From the NCBI GenBank assembly GCA_023974075.1, contig CM043791.1:5084535-5148534 (forward strand): a stretch of DNA of 64,000 nt, written 5' to 3'. The DNA comes from Chaenocephalus aceratus. Lineage: Eukaryota > Chordata > Actinopteri > Perciformes > Channichthyidae. Shown here piece after piece: positions 1 to 11,969 of this stretch. Position 1 is the stretch's first letter, and the number at the start of each line of letters is the position of its first letter. The notes beneath the pieces were generated by a model, which was not told where the DNA came from, made no database searches, and was given only the letters and a program-made list of their open reading frames with translations. The position numbers and the translations under genes are program-made.

Positions 1-250
1 CGAGCACTCACAAAATGCGCTCTTGCCACACACACACACAGAGCCGAGCTTGAATGAAACACAGAGACCCAGAGGTAGGCTACTTGTACTGCATATCATA
101 TTATTTTCGATGGCTTTACTGTATAATCAGTGTTCAGATGAACAGATTGCCACTGGGCTTTCATCTAAACACACAGCCACGTAATGATAACAAAACAAAG
201 GTCGGGGGTCATTGGTCAAGCAACACACCAATCAGAGAGCAGCAGTGAGC
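1..250 (-). repeat. Fragment of hAT repeat family A
   Basis: The block with GAGCTTGAATGA and the (CA) stretch beside it recurs in inverse orientation at about 39370 and again near 20410. I call this family A; its only complete copy is 39007-40861. The fragment is cut by the window edge, so its end is not visible. The open frame at 54-248 is a by-product of the repeat and not a gene. Confidence 0.55.
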
Positions 251-455
251 ACACCTCAGGCTGTGTTTTATATTTGTATTCTTTATTTCTGATTTATTTC
301 ACACAAAAAACCTTTAGTGGAAACGTAATATCACTTATATGATTAAAAAAAAATGGCAAAGTGGCAAGGCTTGCCCACCCTGCGTTGGGGGGGCACAGTG
401 ACTCATTTGGGGGGGCATGGCCCACGAATGACCCCCCATGACACCGACCCTGTCT

Positions 456-1100
456 TTGGAAGGCAACACGACTACGTGAAGCCCTCGCAATGCCGTCGTG
501 TAGCCATCGTATTATAGTACGATGACATCGAGATTGCATTTATTGCACAACAAAATCATGTAAACATATTATGTAAATAACTCAATTTGTGTTCTGTGAA
601 ACTGAAAAGGATATTACATTGTTTTTGTTACTTTCGTTGCAGTTGTATGTCTTAAATGTAATTTAGGTTAACTTCCTGTTTTATTTAGATGCTTTTATTT
701 TGAAGGTGAGTTTACGCTGTTGACAGGAAGTTGTTGTTGCTATGGAAACAACATGACGGAGATAAGTAATATCTTCTAATCTACATATAAAGACGGAGAA
801 AGTAAAGAATAAAGTGTATGTTTAAATATTAGCACCCCCCGAAGAGGCACAAGCTCTTACGTTGAGTCTGGATACATTCTAAATCATCAGTAAAGTCTAC
901 GACCATATTTCCGTGTGTGGTTCGGTATGGTGTGTGGGTGCCATCATGTGGCCTTCTGTAGGCATCGTACTTGCTTCGGCTGTTGCTTGGCTGTTGACCA
1001 ACTTCGGGGCCATCTTCGTGCGAAATTCACAATTCCATATTCGTGTGTCCATCTGGTGTCAATTCGTGTGTCCATCTGGTGGGACAGTGTGACGCGGGCT
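456..1100 (-). mobile_element. PIF/Harbinger-like element, family B, partial
   Basis: The sequence from about 456 to 1100 matches, in inverse orientation, the element at 35803-38492. It ends with GGGACAGTGTGACGCGGGCT followed by TTA, the same terminus as the right end of the larger copy. The left end is truncated or too diverged to place. The 3-bp TWA-type flank fits PIF/Harbinger, but I see no transposase. Confidence 0.5.
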
Positions 1101-2245
1101 TTACAGACCACCGCTGTCAGCAGGAGGGGAGGGGTCAGGCCCAAACGCAGGAGACAGGAAGACGTAAAGGTAGGGTAGGTAAGAATGGAGAAACCAGCTT
1201 GAGTGCGCTAGAATTTGAAAGTATGCAGCGGGGAAAAAAGAGATCTGCCCCTTCCTTACAGAGCCCCTCCTCCAACACACACGAACGCGCACATGACCAA
1301 TGAGGGCACGTGATAAGTTTGTGCCCCGATGGAAGGCTGACAGGCAGGTAGGCCATCCAGTTACTTTAGCCGGGCCGGCTCAGATGATTGGTCGTGCTTT
1401 TTACAGCGCTACGGCTTCCACAGATGAATTTTTTTTATGTATTTATAGTCAAAGCATTTAATGTATTCATTGCCATCGGGATGTTAAGAGCATCCATGGG
1501 AAATAACAACAAGTGTTTCTGAAGTGAATTACCTACCCCACCTTTACCAGAAAACACTTTAAAGTGCAGATAAAGTGCAGGTGTACATGAGGACACGTGA
1601 GTTCAGGGCTTATGGGAACCTGGTGTAACTAATAACACTAGGAGACACTATCAAACAGGGGGGAAATACACAAAGACATAAAAAAACAGACATCATTGAA
1701 ATAAAACTTTAAAATGAAACAGAAAACAATCAAACTGAAAACTACAACTGTGCCACAGTCACAGTAGCCGGACAATCGGACCATGTTGAACAGCCACGCC
1801 CAAAACTAGCAATGAACCAGAGTGGATTTTTCATGTGGCTTTTAATAAGTGATTCTAGTTGTGTTAAATGAAACAACACCAAGTGGAAACCACACTTGAA
1901 ACTGATTTGGACCAGAGCAGAGACAAAGCTTTGAAAGGCCTGAAAATATAAAGAGGAAAAATGGGATTACATTATATATCATCAATCATATCAAACATAT
2001 AAACTGTGAGGTGCAAGGTATTACTTAAAATACAGTTCCTCTTCAGTGGGATCAGGCTGAAGGCTTCCTGACAGACAGCTGCTGACAGCTGATCTGGGGT
2101 CTGTCACAACAAACAAAGAGTAAACACTGCACGCCCGTTTAAATGCCAATCAGCTCTGACAACATGGCATCCACTGCCTCTGTCAACTCCGTGTGGAACT
2201 ACTGTAAATATGAAGAGCGCACAGAACACAAAGAACCCCCCCCAT
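1101..2245. other. Intronic or intergenic, no feature recognised
   Basis: Short open frames on both strands, no splice-bounded exon and no repeat family I recognise. A C-rich patch near 1255-1275 and A-rich runs near 1680-1740 are the only compositional features. Confidence 0.4.
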
Positions 2246-2268
2246 TGTGTGTGTGGTGTGTGTGTGTG

Positions 2269-2317
<49 letters not shown>
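2246..2317 (+). repeat. (GT)n microsatellite
   Basis: About 70 bp of nearly uninterrupted GT with three small breaks. It produces a spurious His/Thr-rich frame on the minus strand. Confidence 0.95.
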
Positions 2318-2318
<1 letters not shown>

Positions 2319-2852
2319 ATAAAATCCGTACAGTGTTATCTTTACACCTGATATGTTTCCACCAGCGGGGCTGAGGTGAGAAATATATCAAATCAATGTT
2401 GACCTGACATAGGTCTTGTTCAGGCAGCTGGACAGGTGGACCCAGGTGTGGACTCAGACAGTAGCAGGAGTAGCTTTGAAAAAAGGTTTGATTGTTTGAA
2501 AAATGCGTGGTCGATCAGAGCTGAGATGGGGAGTCCGGGGTCCAGGGAGGGGGTTATGGGTCAGGGTCTGAGCGGTCCACAGGGGCTGGAGCAGACAGGA
2601 CTGCAAGGGAAAAGAGGAGAACCGGTATCACTAATATTGAACTGGCTGACGAGCAGGTTCTGCGGTCTGGCAGCGTGGAGGTGGCTGCTGAGTCTCTGTA
2701 GGGGGTAATCAGCTGGGGAGGGGGGGCTACTCTGCCTCCAGCACACCTGTAGACAATCAGACAGGGAGGACCCCTCAAAGAGTGCTAATGATTAGTCAGG
2801 GCAGCAAGTCCAAAATGTAATGTAACAGCTCTATTCTTCATTATCGTTGTCT

Positions 2853-2935
2853 AATCAGAATCAGAATCGGTTTTCTTACCAAATAGGGTTACTTATATGA
2901 GGAATTTGCTTTGGTATGTAAAACATATAAAAAAC
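2853..2935 (-). repeat. LINE 3'-tail fragment, AATCAG-tailed
   Basis: Begins with AATCAG repeated, then a segment ending in GGAATTTGCTTTGG. This resembles the inverse of a common fish non-LTR retrotransposon 3' end. A related AATCAG-tailed fragment lies at 16401-16450. The family is not resolved. Confidence 0.5.
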
Positions 2936-2939
2936 ATGA

Positions 2940-3814
2940 TCATTTCCAGCCAGCTCGTTGTGTTCTTATTTCTCTTTTGAAATAAAGCCCTTACTTCTAA
3001 CTGACACCATCGCAGGTGCTCTTCATAATAACTCTATAAAGCCACAATGAATATGCTATTTATCAGACATTAGCGCACATGCTAATTAAAGATGAATCAA
3101 GGCCATTTCTCTATTCTCATTGTTGCCATGTCTCTCATGGGACACTTAGGAAGGATGGCAGGTACGGTCGTGGCTTAAAAGAGAAAAAACACAATCGTCA
3201 GGAGTGTGTTAGTGAGTGCTGCCACAGCGCCTGTGAAGTACACACCAAAGGCAACCTGGGAAATATATCAAAGCGGGGAGAAATCCTGAGCCCAGCGACA
3301 AAGCCCCCGTGTAGCACCGAGGGAAAACAAGTTGACAAAGCTGAGAGAGGAGGAGAGGTGACGCTCTCTGCCCTCAAACCACAAACCTGTCTCCAGACCT
3401 GACAGGCCTGGCGCGCAGCGACTGTTGTTACCACACATTAATATTCATCAGACGCTTCCTGAGGGAGCGCCGAGCCCTCTCTGAAGAGATGACACATTGG
3501 AATATCATTTACCTGTCTTCCTCTTTTATGCCGGCGCCAAATCCACAGTTCTTCAGTGCCAGAGAGCTGTCAGGCGGATGAGCGCTGAGAAGGGTACAGC
3601 TGGATTCACTGTGTGTGCGTTACTCTCATTGACACTGAGATCACATGATGCAGGAGATCAGATCCCCTTCACATTCTGTTGGCATCTTTGTCTTACATCT
3701 GAACCAAAACATAGTTTACTTTAAACAGTGTTCCACGGTAACAGCAGGAAGTCAAAGGTCGGCAGCACTTTTAAAACAACTAGAATCACACTTTGCCAAG
3801 GCCAATGATAACTG
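2940..3814. other. No feature recognised
   Basis: Unique-looking sequence. The frame at 3079-3402 (+) has no domain, no conserved motif and no splice context, so I do not call it. Confidence 0.4.
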
Positions 3815-3900
3815 AATAATAATAATAAATAATACATTTTATTTGTAGGCGCCTTTCATGACACCCAAGGACACCGTACAATTAAAAAAAATTAAAAAAA
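3815..3900 (-). repeat. LINE 3'-end fragment
   Basis: An AAT-rich tail followed by ATTTTATTTGTAGGCGCCTT and CACCCAAGGACACCGTACA. This is the inverted 3' terminus typical of L2-like fish LINEs, truncated after about 80 bp. Confidence 0.5.
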
Positions 3901-3927
3901 TAAATAAAAGCTAATGAATGTCCTGCT

Positions 3928-4135
3928 CAGTGGTGGAAAGTAACTAAATACAGTTACGTGACGACTATTACTTTTGATACTTACTTAGGTAAGGTAAGGT
4001 TCTAATACTTTTGTACTTTTACTGAAGTAACATTTGGAAATCAGGGCTTTTACTTGTCGTGAAGTATTTTTAGGCCATAGTATTGGTACTTTTAGTTACA
4101 GTAAGTAAAGGATCTGAGTACTTCTTCCAACACTG
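3928..4135 (+). mobile_element. hAT MITE (CAGTGGTGGAAAGTAAC termini)
   Basis: Starts CAGTGGTGGAAAGTAAC and ends GAGTACTTCTTCCAACACTG, imperfect inverted termini of the hAT CAG...CTG type. Flanks GTCCTGCT and CTCATGCT match at 6 of 8 positions, consistent with an aged 8-bp target duplication. It is 208 bp long and non-coding. Confidence 0.8.
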
Positions 4136-4212
4136 CTCATGCTTCCCGAGGTTGGGCAGTTTTTTTACCTGATGTGCTCATGAGCTTTGAGGCTTGATGT
4201 CGGACACTTTAA

Positions 4213-4900
4213 AGGGGACCTATATTGCAAAATGCACATTCCGATGTCTTTTATACATAAATATGTGTCCCCGGTGAGTCAGGGAACTCACGCAGCGTCA
4301 GCAAGTAAAACCCTCTCTCTTTTCCTCCGTACTCAAATCTCTAAAAACGGGGCTACAACAGAGCTGATACAGATTTGCGTCCGATATGACGTCATATCAG
4401 AAATGTAAGCTGGCTTTATACCAACGGCCCAATCAGAAAGGTTGCTAAAAAATGCACGACTGTTTTGGACGTAATATGGTCGGTGCATGTTTACATTAGC
4501 ATCGCTAACACTCAGAGCTAACCTGTACTGGAGAGCATGTGTGTGAAGAAGCAGGAAGTAAAAAGGAACTCACCTTGTGGTATAACCGGCAAGAGAGAAA
4601 GCCTTTGAGCTCCAGACTGTTTCAGAGAGAATCCTTGATAATCCATGATATGGCGTTTCATCACGGCAGAATCTGCCGCATGAGCTCAGCCCCCTCCTTT
4701 TTTTTATCAATTTTTTTTTCATTTTTTTTTAAAGCTTTATACCTCAAATCAGCACTTTTGAAACAGGAAGTGAAATAGAGGGATATGAGGCATGGCTAGA
4801 ATGCGTGATCTGTTTGGTATTTTGAGCAAAACACTTCATAGACATGTTTTTTATATATTTTTATTTATATGAGACCTACAAATAGCATGATAGGTCCACT
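4213..4900 (+). mobile_element. TTAA-flanked MITE, piggyBac-like
   Basis: The termini AGGGGACCTAT and ATAGGTCCACT are inverted repeats, each bordered by TTAA (4209-4212 and 4901-4904). A TTAA duplication is the hallmark of piggyBac-type transposition. A second member in inverse orientation begins at 12287. No transposase is present; the frames inside are shadows. Confidence 0.75.
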
Positions 4901-5250
4901 TTAACTAAGATTGTATTGCTTGGATAGTTTAATCTTGCTATCTGTTTCTGAGCATTTACCTGCATGTTCTCAGTCAGGAATGATCCCAACACCACATGAA
5001 TGCAAACATCTACTCCAACATGTAACCGGTTCCTGCTGGACCACCCTTTAAAGCAGGTTTCATGAAAAGTGAGCCAGTGGTGTTTCCTGCTGACAGACAA
5101 AAACAGACTAACAGAGCAGACACCTCACCTTCACAGGCAACATTATGAGTTTGGCATCAAAATAATTTGACTCTCCTGCTTTGAAGCCACAGTGTGTGCT
5201 TGGTGGGATTCAAACGGTTCTCTCAGCCTGGTCTAGCTCTGGGGCACAGC

Positions 5251-5418
5251 TGCCTGTAAAGTTAAAGCGTGTCAATGTGAGCTTTCTGCTTTACTCGTAG
5301 TACTGTATATGGACTAACCCTTAATGTTACTGCGTATGATATACGTCTCCTTTCACTGGAGCGGCTCCATCACTTTAAATGTAAAAAATGCCGATATCTG
5401 TTGATAATGGCATTCGAC
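5251..5418 (+). repeat. 168-bp direct duplication, copy 1
   Basis: Matches 6596-6763 over the same length with about four substitutions and no gaps by eye. Both copies end abruptly at GGCATTCGAC. I do not recognise the sequence as a transposon and see no terminal repeats. Confidence 0.85.
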
Positions 5419-5929
5419 ATTTGCTATCACTGGATGTGTGACGTACTCTCCTACTCTTAATGACATACCAAACGACCTTAAGACAGTGTGCTGTGGATAC
5501 ACGATCACATGGGTCATCAATGAGCTGGCTCTCTGCAGACTTACAGGATAGTACTCTTCACTAATGTTAAAATATCCTGTTTATCGGTTTAAGTTCTCCT
5601 CCTCCCCCCCCTCTTGCTTTTGGCGCAATTCTCAAACATTAGTTTGGTAATGTTGTTCATTGTCCTATGAATAAAAGCACTGAGCATAGGACACATGTTG
5701 ATACTGACAAGGTTAGGTTACATTGTTCTCTTGTCCAACATCATGTTCAGTGGACATGAAAGGCACATGTATTCATCTTTAAATGTTTTACAGGATAATA
5801 AAAGAGAGGGATCTTGACACATGTTGAACACTTCTGTATTAAACAAGATGTAAGCAGGGCATACAAGTACAGACATTCATTCATTTGTAACTGTGTCCTA
5901 GAAATATATAAAGATAACTGTTGAGCCAC

Positions 5930-6005
5930 TTAATAATAATAATAATAAATTCGATTTATAAAGCACCTTTCATTGCTAACAGCAATCCCAAGGTGCTACA
6001 GGAGG
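5930..6005 (-). repeat. LINE 3'-end fragment, AAT-tailed
   Basis: (AAT)n followed by TTCGATTTATAAAGCACCTTTC and AGCAATCCCAAGGTGCTACA. This is the inverse of an L2-like LINE terminus, in which a stem-like AGGTGC/GCACCT pair is typical. Confidence 0.5.
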
Positions 6006-6351
6006 CATACAAATAGTTCATTCTCCACCGTAGCCATGAGGCGATACCTCCACAGAGCTAAGACACTGTGCAGCCCGTTACCCGAGACAAACACCAACAT
6101 CTGGCTTTTGTCTGTGTTGGAAAAGGTTACATAGTGTAACTGTTGTCATGCTGGCTCCAGTCCAGATCGGGAGTGATGGAGAAAACAATGAAACTCGTTG
6201 GAAGAACAGAAGACTGTTCTAACAATTAGCAACTCTGGTTAGACGCTTTGACTGAATCGTAACAAATATAAATTGAGGAAACTACGTTTTTATCAGATGT
6301 GACTTCAGTGGTGAACAATAGAAAAGCATCATTTCTACTGGCAATTGGAAA

Positions 6352-6420
6352 GGCAAGGCAATGCAAGTTCATTTATATAGCACATTTCAACCACCAAGCA
6401 ATTCAAAGTGCTTTAAAAAG
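6352..6420 (-). repeat. LINE 3'-end fragment
   Basis: GTTCATTTATATAGCACATT then CAATTCAAAGTGCTTTA. This is a short inverse copy of a very common fish LINE 3' terminus. Confidence 0.6.
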
Positions 6421-6595
6421 AATCAGTCGTACATCATTTGGCCATGAAAAGGGACGTGTGGGACTCCAGATCAGCTGGTAACGATGGATGGGTCATTCAG
6501 TGTTTTAAAAAAACAACAGTAGTTGTTTTGCAGTACATTTGAAAGGAAAGGACTCACTACTCGTGCATGTGGGCCCATTCGACTCAACATAGTGT

Positions 6596-6763
6596 TGCCT
6601 GTAAAGTTAAAGCGTGTCAATGTGAGCTTGCTGCTTTACTCGTAGTACTGTATATGGACTAACCCTTAATGTTACTGGGTATGATCTACGTCTCCTTTCA
6701 CTGGAGCGGCTCCATCATTTTAAATGTAAAAAATGCCGATATCTGTTGATAATGGCATTCGAC
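6596..6763 (+). repeat. 168-bp direct duplication, copy 2
   Basis: Second copy of 5251-5418, 1345 bp downstream in the same orientation. The near-identity suggests a fairly recent local duplication or two insertions of one short element. Confidence 0.85.
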
Positions 6764-7097
6764 CAAATCAAAAACCTGTTCACACAGCACACCAGAAATG
6801 TAAGAGCGGGCTGCGTTCAGAAACACTGACATGTTTCTGTGTGTGTGTGCAGATAATCTGGAAAAGATCTCACTTCCAGATTACAAAAGAGCCGTGAAGT
6901 GAGGGCACTTGGCCTCTCTCATGTTAATCTCCTTGTTCACATGGAGATGTGCTTCCACAGCTGAAGCACCACTCAGGTGTGTGATTAAGCGATGCTGTGT
7001 AAGTGTGTGTGTGTAAGTGTGTGAGGCAAGGTTTTTCATCTGTGGACTGTGGTAAATCTGAAGTCACCTCGACGACTGCCTTAGATCGTCCAATCCT

Positions 7098-7156
7098 GTC
7101 ACACACACCACACACCCCACACACACACACCACACCACACACCATACACACACACT
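7098..7156 (+). repeat. (CA)n imperfect microsatellite
   Basis: Interrupted CACA tract. A GT-rich tract follows at 7255-7310, and together they create the short Cys/Val and His/Thr frames on both strands. Confidence 0.85.
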
Positions 7157-7309
7157 CTGACAGGTGCTCTGATCAGAGAACTCATGGATCGCCTGTATAG
7201 CCCTTGCGCTCAGTTACCTCTTTCATGTGCCCCTCTGGCCTCAGGGGCACTCTCCCTGTGTGGTGTGTGTGTGTGTGCGTGTGCGTGTGCGTGTGCGTGC
7301 GAGCGAGCG

Positions 7310-7920
7310 TGCGAGCGTTCATTACGAGCACACAGAGCTTCAGCCTGCCCAACAACACATCAGACAGACTGGGGAAAGTAGGAGGAGAGGCACGTGAAAT
7401 AGATGAAAGAATTGACAATGAGTAAGACACAGACAAACGGAGAGGAGGAAGATGGAGACAGGATGTGAGGGGGTGAAACTGACAGAGGAGTGTAGGTAGG
7501 CGCTGAAAAAGCTACGAAAATACGAAATTAGCAGAGAGAAAGAGAGACCGGGGGAAGGTGGGCCAATGGGAGCGATAGGAAGAGCTATAGAGAGAAATGG
7601 AGTTGTTTTGAGTTGTTTGTTTGAAGCCGCAAAGCACTTTGAACCAATAACACTAATGAAGCCCAGAAACCAGGAGAACTAAACACACACACTCAGAAAA
7701 CAACTGACAAACAAGAAGTGGAACTGGAAAGCAACTTGTGAGTGCTTAATTCCTCAACAGTATTTATACCTTAGCAAAAATATGCTTTCAAAAAGACATG
7801 TTCTAATCTGAAATGTTCGTGGTGAAAAGGCCAGTTCACCCTCATATCAAATACTCTTTTTTCTGTTGTGCTAGTTATTATATATCTAGTGTTGCAGATT
7901 ACGTTAGGAGAGATGTCTCC
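7310..7920. other. No feature recognised
   Basis: Purine-rich sequence with GAGAG runs near 7435-7600. No exon or repeat terminus was recognised. Confidence 0.35.
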
Positions 7921-7930
7921 TTCTCTAAAC

Positions 7931-8288
7931 CAGTGCTTCTCAAAGTGTGGTCCGCGGACCACTGGTGGTCCGTGAGCGCCCCCTAGTGGTCCGTGAGTAT
8001 ATTGGTAACATTTCTCATTTGAAATAAATAAATACATTTAAGTTTTCCGTACTCTCGCGGGAATATCTCCGCAATGGAACGAGCTTAAGTTTCACTTTCT
8101 ATTGCATGACAAAGCTCAGGGCAACACCTTCGTCACACATGTTGCCACTTGTTTGTACCATTTTCAGGCGATTTATAATCTGTTCTAGAAAAACGATGTG
8201 TTTTGGGATATTTGTGGAGTTAGGTGGTCCGCGAGTGTTTTTTTATTGGTCAAGTGGTCCTTGGTATGAAAAAGTTTGAGAAACACTG
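7931..8288 (+). mobile_element. hAT MITE with perfect 8-bp TSD
   Basis: Starts CAGTGCTTCTCAAAGTGTGG and ends TTTGAGAAACACTG, inverted hAT termini. The flanking 8-bp duplication CTCTAAAC is perfect (7923-7930 and 8289-8296). The interior repeats the phrase GTGGTCCG several times. Non-autonomous, 358 bp. Confidence 0.93.
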
Positions 8289-8442
8289 CTCTAAACCAAT
8301 TAGATGGCACTCTGTGTGCGGTGCTTAAAGGTTCAGAATTCATGACTTGCTTACTCAAAATAATGAGTTGTAACCTTCTGTAAATGCAACCTTAACACTT
8401 CATTAACACTTACTTCAATGACTTACAGTGTTTAGAGTGCAC

Positions 8443-8773
8443 GAGTGGTGCAGTGATTACATATGTCTGTAGGCCGACCCTGAAGTTAGCATCCCAAAGG
8501 CCTTCCTCTACAAAGACCAATGAGATGTCCTCATTGGATGTTGGTCTATTACACTAAATTAGCTCTGGCGTTTAATAGTCTCTTGTACCGCCGTTTCCAT
8601 CACACATAGAAGTTTCAGACATTCAGAATCTCTTCAGCTTGTGTTCAGTAAATCTTAATTAAGGCTTCTAACCACAAACACGTTCGAACAGCTGTTGACT
8701 TTGAGACAAGGGAACCGGAAGTGGTCAAATGCTAAGTTATTTCCTGGTTTTAGGACTCGTTTCTGCACCACTC
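8443..8773 (+). mobile_element. TIR MITE with GAGTGGTGCAG ends
   Basis: GAGTGGTGCAG at the left and CTGCACCACTC at the right are perfect inverted termini of 11 bp. A longer relative occupies 61490-62083 and a truncated inverse copy begins at 20892. All share an internal block around GGGAACCGGAA. The target duplication is not resolved, so the superfamily is open. Confidence 0.75.
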
Positions 8774-9519
8774 TACATACATATATTTACCCAACAAAAA
8801 GTATCCTAAGCTAAGCAGGACCCTAACCCTTACTGCCATCGGTCATTGCAAAGGCATTTCAGAACGCACAGGTCTTCATTATTGTTAGTCTGTTATTTTT
8901 ACTACAAATTGAATAAAGTATTGTCTTTTTTCCAGATTCATGAGAGAAAACACTCAAAGACTCTTTTTATATCTGAATAACAGGGTTCACCTGTTGACAT
9001 ATGAATAGTGTATGTTCATATACTGTATGTCAACTATCAGACAGTACCTGTGTATATTCTCTCAGTGAGGGAAGGACCACAGCAGCATGCAGAGCAGCCT
9101 GTGTACCTGGGGTCTGACTTCACTGTTCTCAGAAAATGTCCTCAGAACACATTTTAACAGGATGAGGTACCGATGGGAAACCATGGAAACAAAGCACACA
9201 AAAACTCTGCTGGCTGAATCACTCGGGCACAATTACTCGCTGCCTCAGCCTCCTCCATTCTGTTGTTTTTCACTCATGCCTTCATTCTACTCAGACATAT
9301 CCCCACGGTGCTGCAGCAGATATGACCATAGTGTCCACGCTTGCTGATTTACTGGATGCTACATTTGTTTATGGGCATATGAGCCAGGGTACTTTGTTAT
9401 TGTTTTAAAATAATACTGTGTGACAAACTATAGTCACACACCCATTAACTTTTTCTTCATTTGAAAACAGAAAATGCAATACTGTTTAGTAGTATATAGC
9501 CTTATTTTATTTGTTCTAA
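8774..9519. other. No feature recognised
   Basis: AT-rich intron-like sequence. No exon or transposon terminus was identified. Confidence 0.35.
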
Positions 9520-11549
9520 AGGCGTCCTACCATGCTGATGTTCAGGTGTATATCAGTATGTAGTGTCTCTACTTTAAAGAGTCCTCTCCTGCTGATGTTC
9601 AGGTGTATATCAGTATGTAGTGTTCTCTACTTTAAAGAGTCCTCTCCTGCTGATGTTCAGGTGTATATCAGTGTGTAGTGTCTCTACTTTAAAGAGTCCT
9701 CTCCTGCTGATGTTCAGGTGTATATCAGTGTGTAGTGTCTCTACTTTAAAGAGTCCTCTCCTGCTGATGTCCAGGTGTATATCAGTGTGTAGTGTCTCTA
9801 CTTTAAAGAGTCCTCTCCTGCTGATGTCCAGGTGTATATCAGTATGTAGTGTCTCTACTTTAAAGAGTCCCTCTCCTGCTGATGTCCAGGTGTAATATCA
9901 GTATGTAGTGTCTCTACTTTAAAGAGTCCTCTCCTGCTGATGTCCAGGTGTATAGCAGTATGTAGTGTCTCTACTTTAAAGAGTCCTCTCCTGCTGATGT
10001 TCAGGGTGTATATCAGTATGTAGTGTCTCTACTTTAAAGAGTCCTCTCCTGCTGATGTCCAGGTGTATATCAGTATGTAGTGTCTCTACTTTAAAGAGTC
10101 CTCTCCTGCTGATGTTCAGGTGTATATCAGTATGTAGTGTCTCTACTTTAAAGAGTCCTCTCCTGCTGATGTTCAGGTGTATATCAGTATGTAGTGTCTC
10201 TACTTTAAAGAGTCCTCTCCTGCTGATGTCCAGGTGTATATCAGTATGTAGTGTCTCTACTTTAAAGAGTCCTCTCCTGCTGATGTTCAGGTGTATATCA
10301 GTATGTAGTGTCTCTACTTTAAAGAGTCCTCTCCTGCTCCTGTTCAGGTGTATATCAGTATGTAGTGTCTCTACTTTAAAGAGTCCTCTCCTGCTGATGT
10401 TCAGGTGTATATCAGTATGTAGTAACTCTACTTTAAAGAGTCCTCTCCTGCTGATGTTCAGGTGTATATCAGTCTGTAGTGTCTCTACTTTAAAGAGTCC
10501 TCTCCTGCTGATGTTCAGGTGTATATCAGTATGTAGTGTCTCTACTTTAAAGAGTTCTCTCCTGCTGATGTCCAGGTGTATATCAGTATGTAGTGTCTCT
10601 ACTTTAAAGAGTCCTCTCCTGCTGATGTTCAGGTGTATATCAGTTAGTGTCTCTACTTTAAAGAGTCCTCTCCTGCTGATGTTCAGGTGTATATCAGTAT
10701 GTAGTGTCTCTACTTTAAAGAGTCCTCTCCTGCTGATGTTCAGGTGTATATCAGTATGTAGTGTCTCTACTTTAAAGAGTCCTCTCCTGCTGATGTTTCA
10801 GGTGTATATCAGTATGTAGTGACTCTACTTAAAGAGTCCTCTCCTGCTGATGTTCAGGTGTATAGCAGTATGTAGTGTCTCTACTTTAAAGAGTGCTCTC
10901 CTGCTGATGTTCAAGGTGTATATCAGTCTTGTAGTGTCTCTACTTTAAAGAGTCCTCTCCTGCTGATGTTCAGGTGTATATCAGTATGTAGTGTCTCTAC
11001 TTTAAAGAGTCCTCTCCTGCTGATGTTCAGGTGTATATCAGTATGTAGTGTCTCTACTTTAAAGAGTCCTCTCCTGCTGATGTTCAGGTGTATATCAGTA
11101 TGTAGTGTCTCTACTTTAAAGAGTCCTCTCCTGCTGATGTTCAGGTGTATATCAGTATGTAGTGTCTCTACATGTCTCCATGTTGTAATGTCCAAAAAGC
11201 TCTATTTGTCTCATACTGCCTGTGCTGCAGCACCTCTTTTTCACCCTCTGTCTGAAACCAGAGCCCAGTCTGCTCTTATTGGTTAGCTGGTGGACTCTGT
11301 TGTAATTGGTCAACCGCTTAGTGATGTCCCGCCCCTTAGTGTTCAATGTGTCAGAGCTCTAGCCAATAGAAACGTGAGTGTTACATAGTGATGTCATTAT
11401 TTAATGGAAGTAAACAAAGGAGCCCAATGGAGTCTCAGTCAGTGGGGGGAACGCAGGAAGTGTAGCCTCTGCAGACCATTGAAATGCACACAAACCTGTA
11501 TGACACATTGCAGGAGAGGGAACACCCCTCAAAGCAGAATAGGGCCTCT
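9520..11549 (+). mobile_element. TTAA-type MITE expanded by an internal minisatellite
   Basis: The right end, AATAGGGCCTCT followed by TTAA, mirrors the left end near 9520 (AAGGCGTCC, preceded by a mutated CTAA). The unique right part (about 11170-11549) carries a block beginning CTGTCTGAAACCAGAGCCC that recurs, inverted, at about 24800-25725. The left part is occupied by the 57-bp array. Confidence 0.6.
9531..11170 (+). repeat. 57-bp minisatellite, about 28-29 copies
   Basis: The unit runs from CTGCTGATGTTCAGGTG to TTTAAAGAGTCCTCTC and is 57 bp, a multiple of three. That keeps frames open through many units and explains the spurious 254-residue frame at 10055-10819 and the minus-strand frame at 10923-11195. 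Units differ by single substitutions (GATGTTC/GATGTCC) and 1-3 nt indels. Each unit begins with a TTTAAAGAG motif resembling the terminus of the host MITE. Confidence 0.95.
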
Positions 11550-11756
11550 TTAAATCATCTCTGAGTGCTTATGTACAAAGCTAGCAGGCTTGTCCCTCTC
11601 TTAATACTTTCTCATATCCTGTTTCATCTCTTTGCTCCAAGATCATTGGTTCCTACTTGAGATGTAACTTTTAAAAAACCTCTCACATATATACATGATT
11701 AAAAGTTCAGTCATTTTCTGAAACAGTTGGTCACTAGTATCTGTGGCAGTAGGAAG

Positions 11757-11759
11757 GTG

Positions 11760-11851
<92 letters not shown>

Positions 11852-11881
11852 TGTGTGTGTGTGTGTGGTGTGTGTGTGTGT

Positions 11882-11967
<86 letters not shown>
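11757..11967 (+). repeat. (GT)n microsatellite, about 210 bp
   Basis: Almost pure GT with five GG breaks. All Cys/Val and His/Thr frames here are artefacts of this tract. Confidence 0.97.

Positions 11968-11969
<2 letters not shown>

Noticed and set aside
10055..10819. 254-residue open frame
   Set aside because: It is the 57-bp minisatellite read in one frame; the unit length is a multiple of three, so the frame stays open without selection. The 90-residue minus frame at 10923-11195 has the same cause.
9531..11170. CRISPR-like regular repetition
   Set aside because: Units are contiguous with no unique spacers, in a vertebrate genome; this is a minisatellite.
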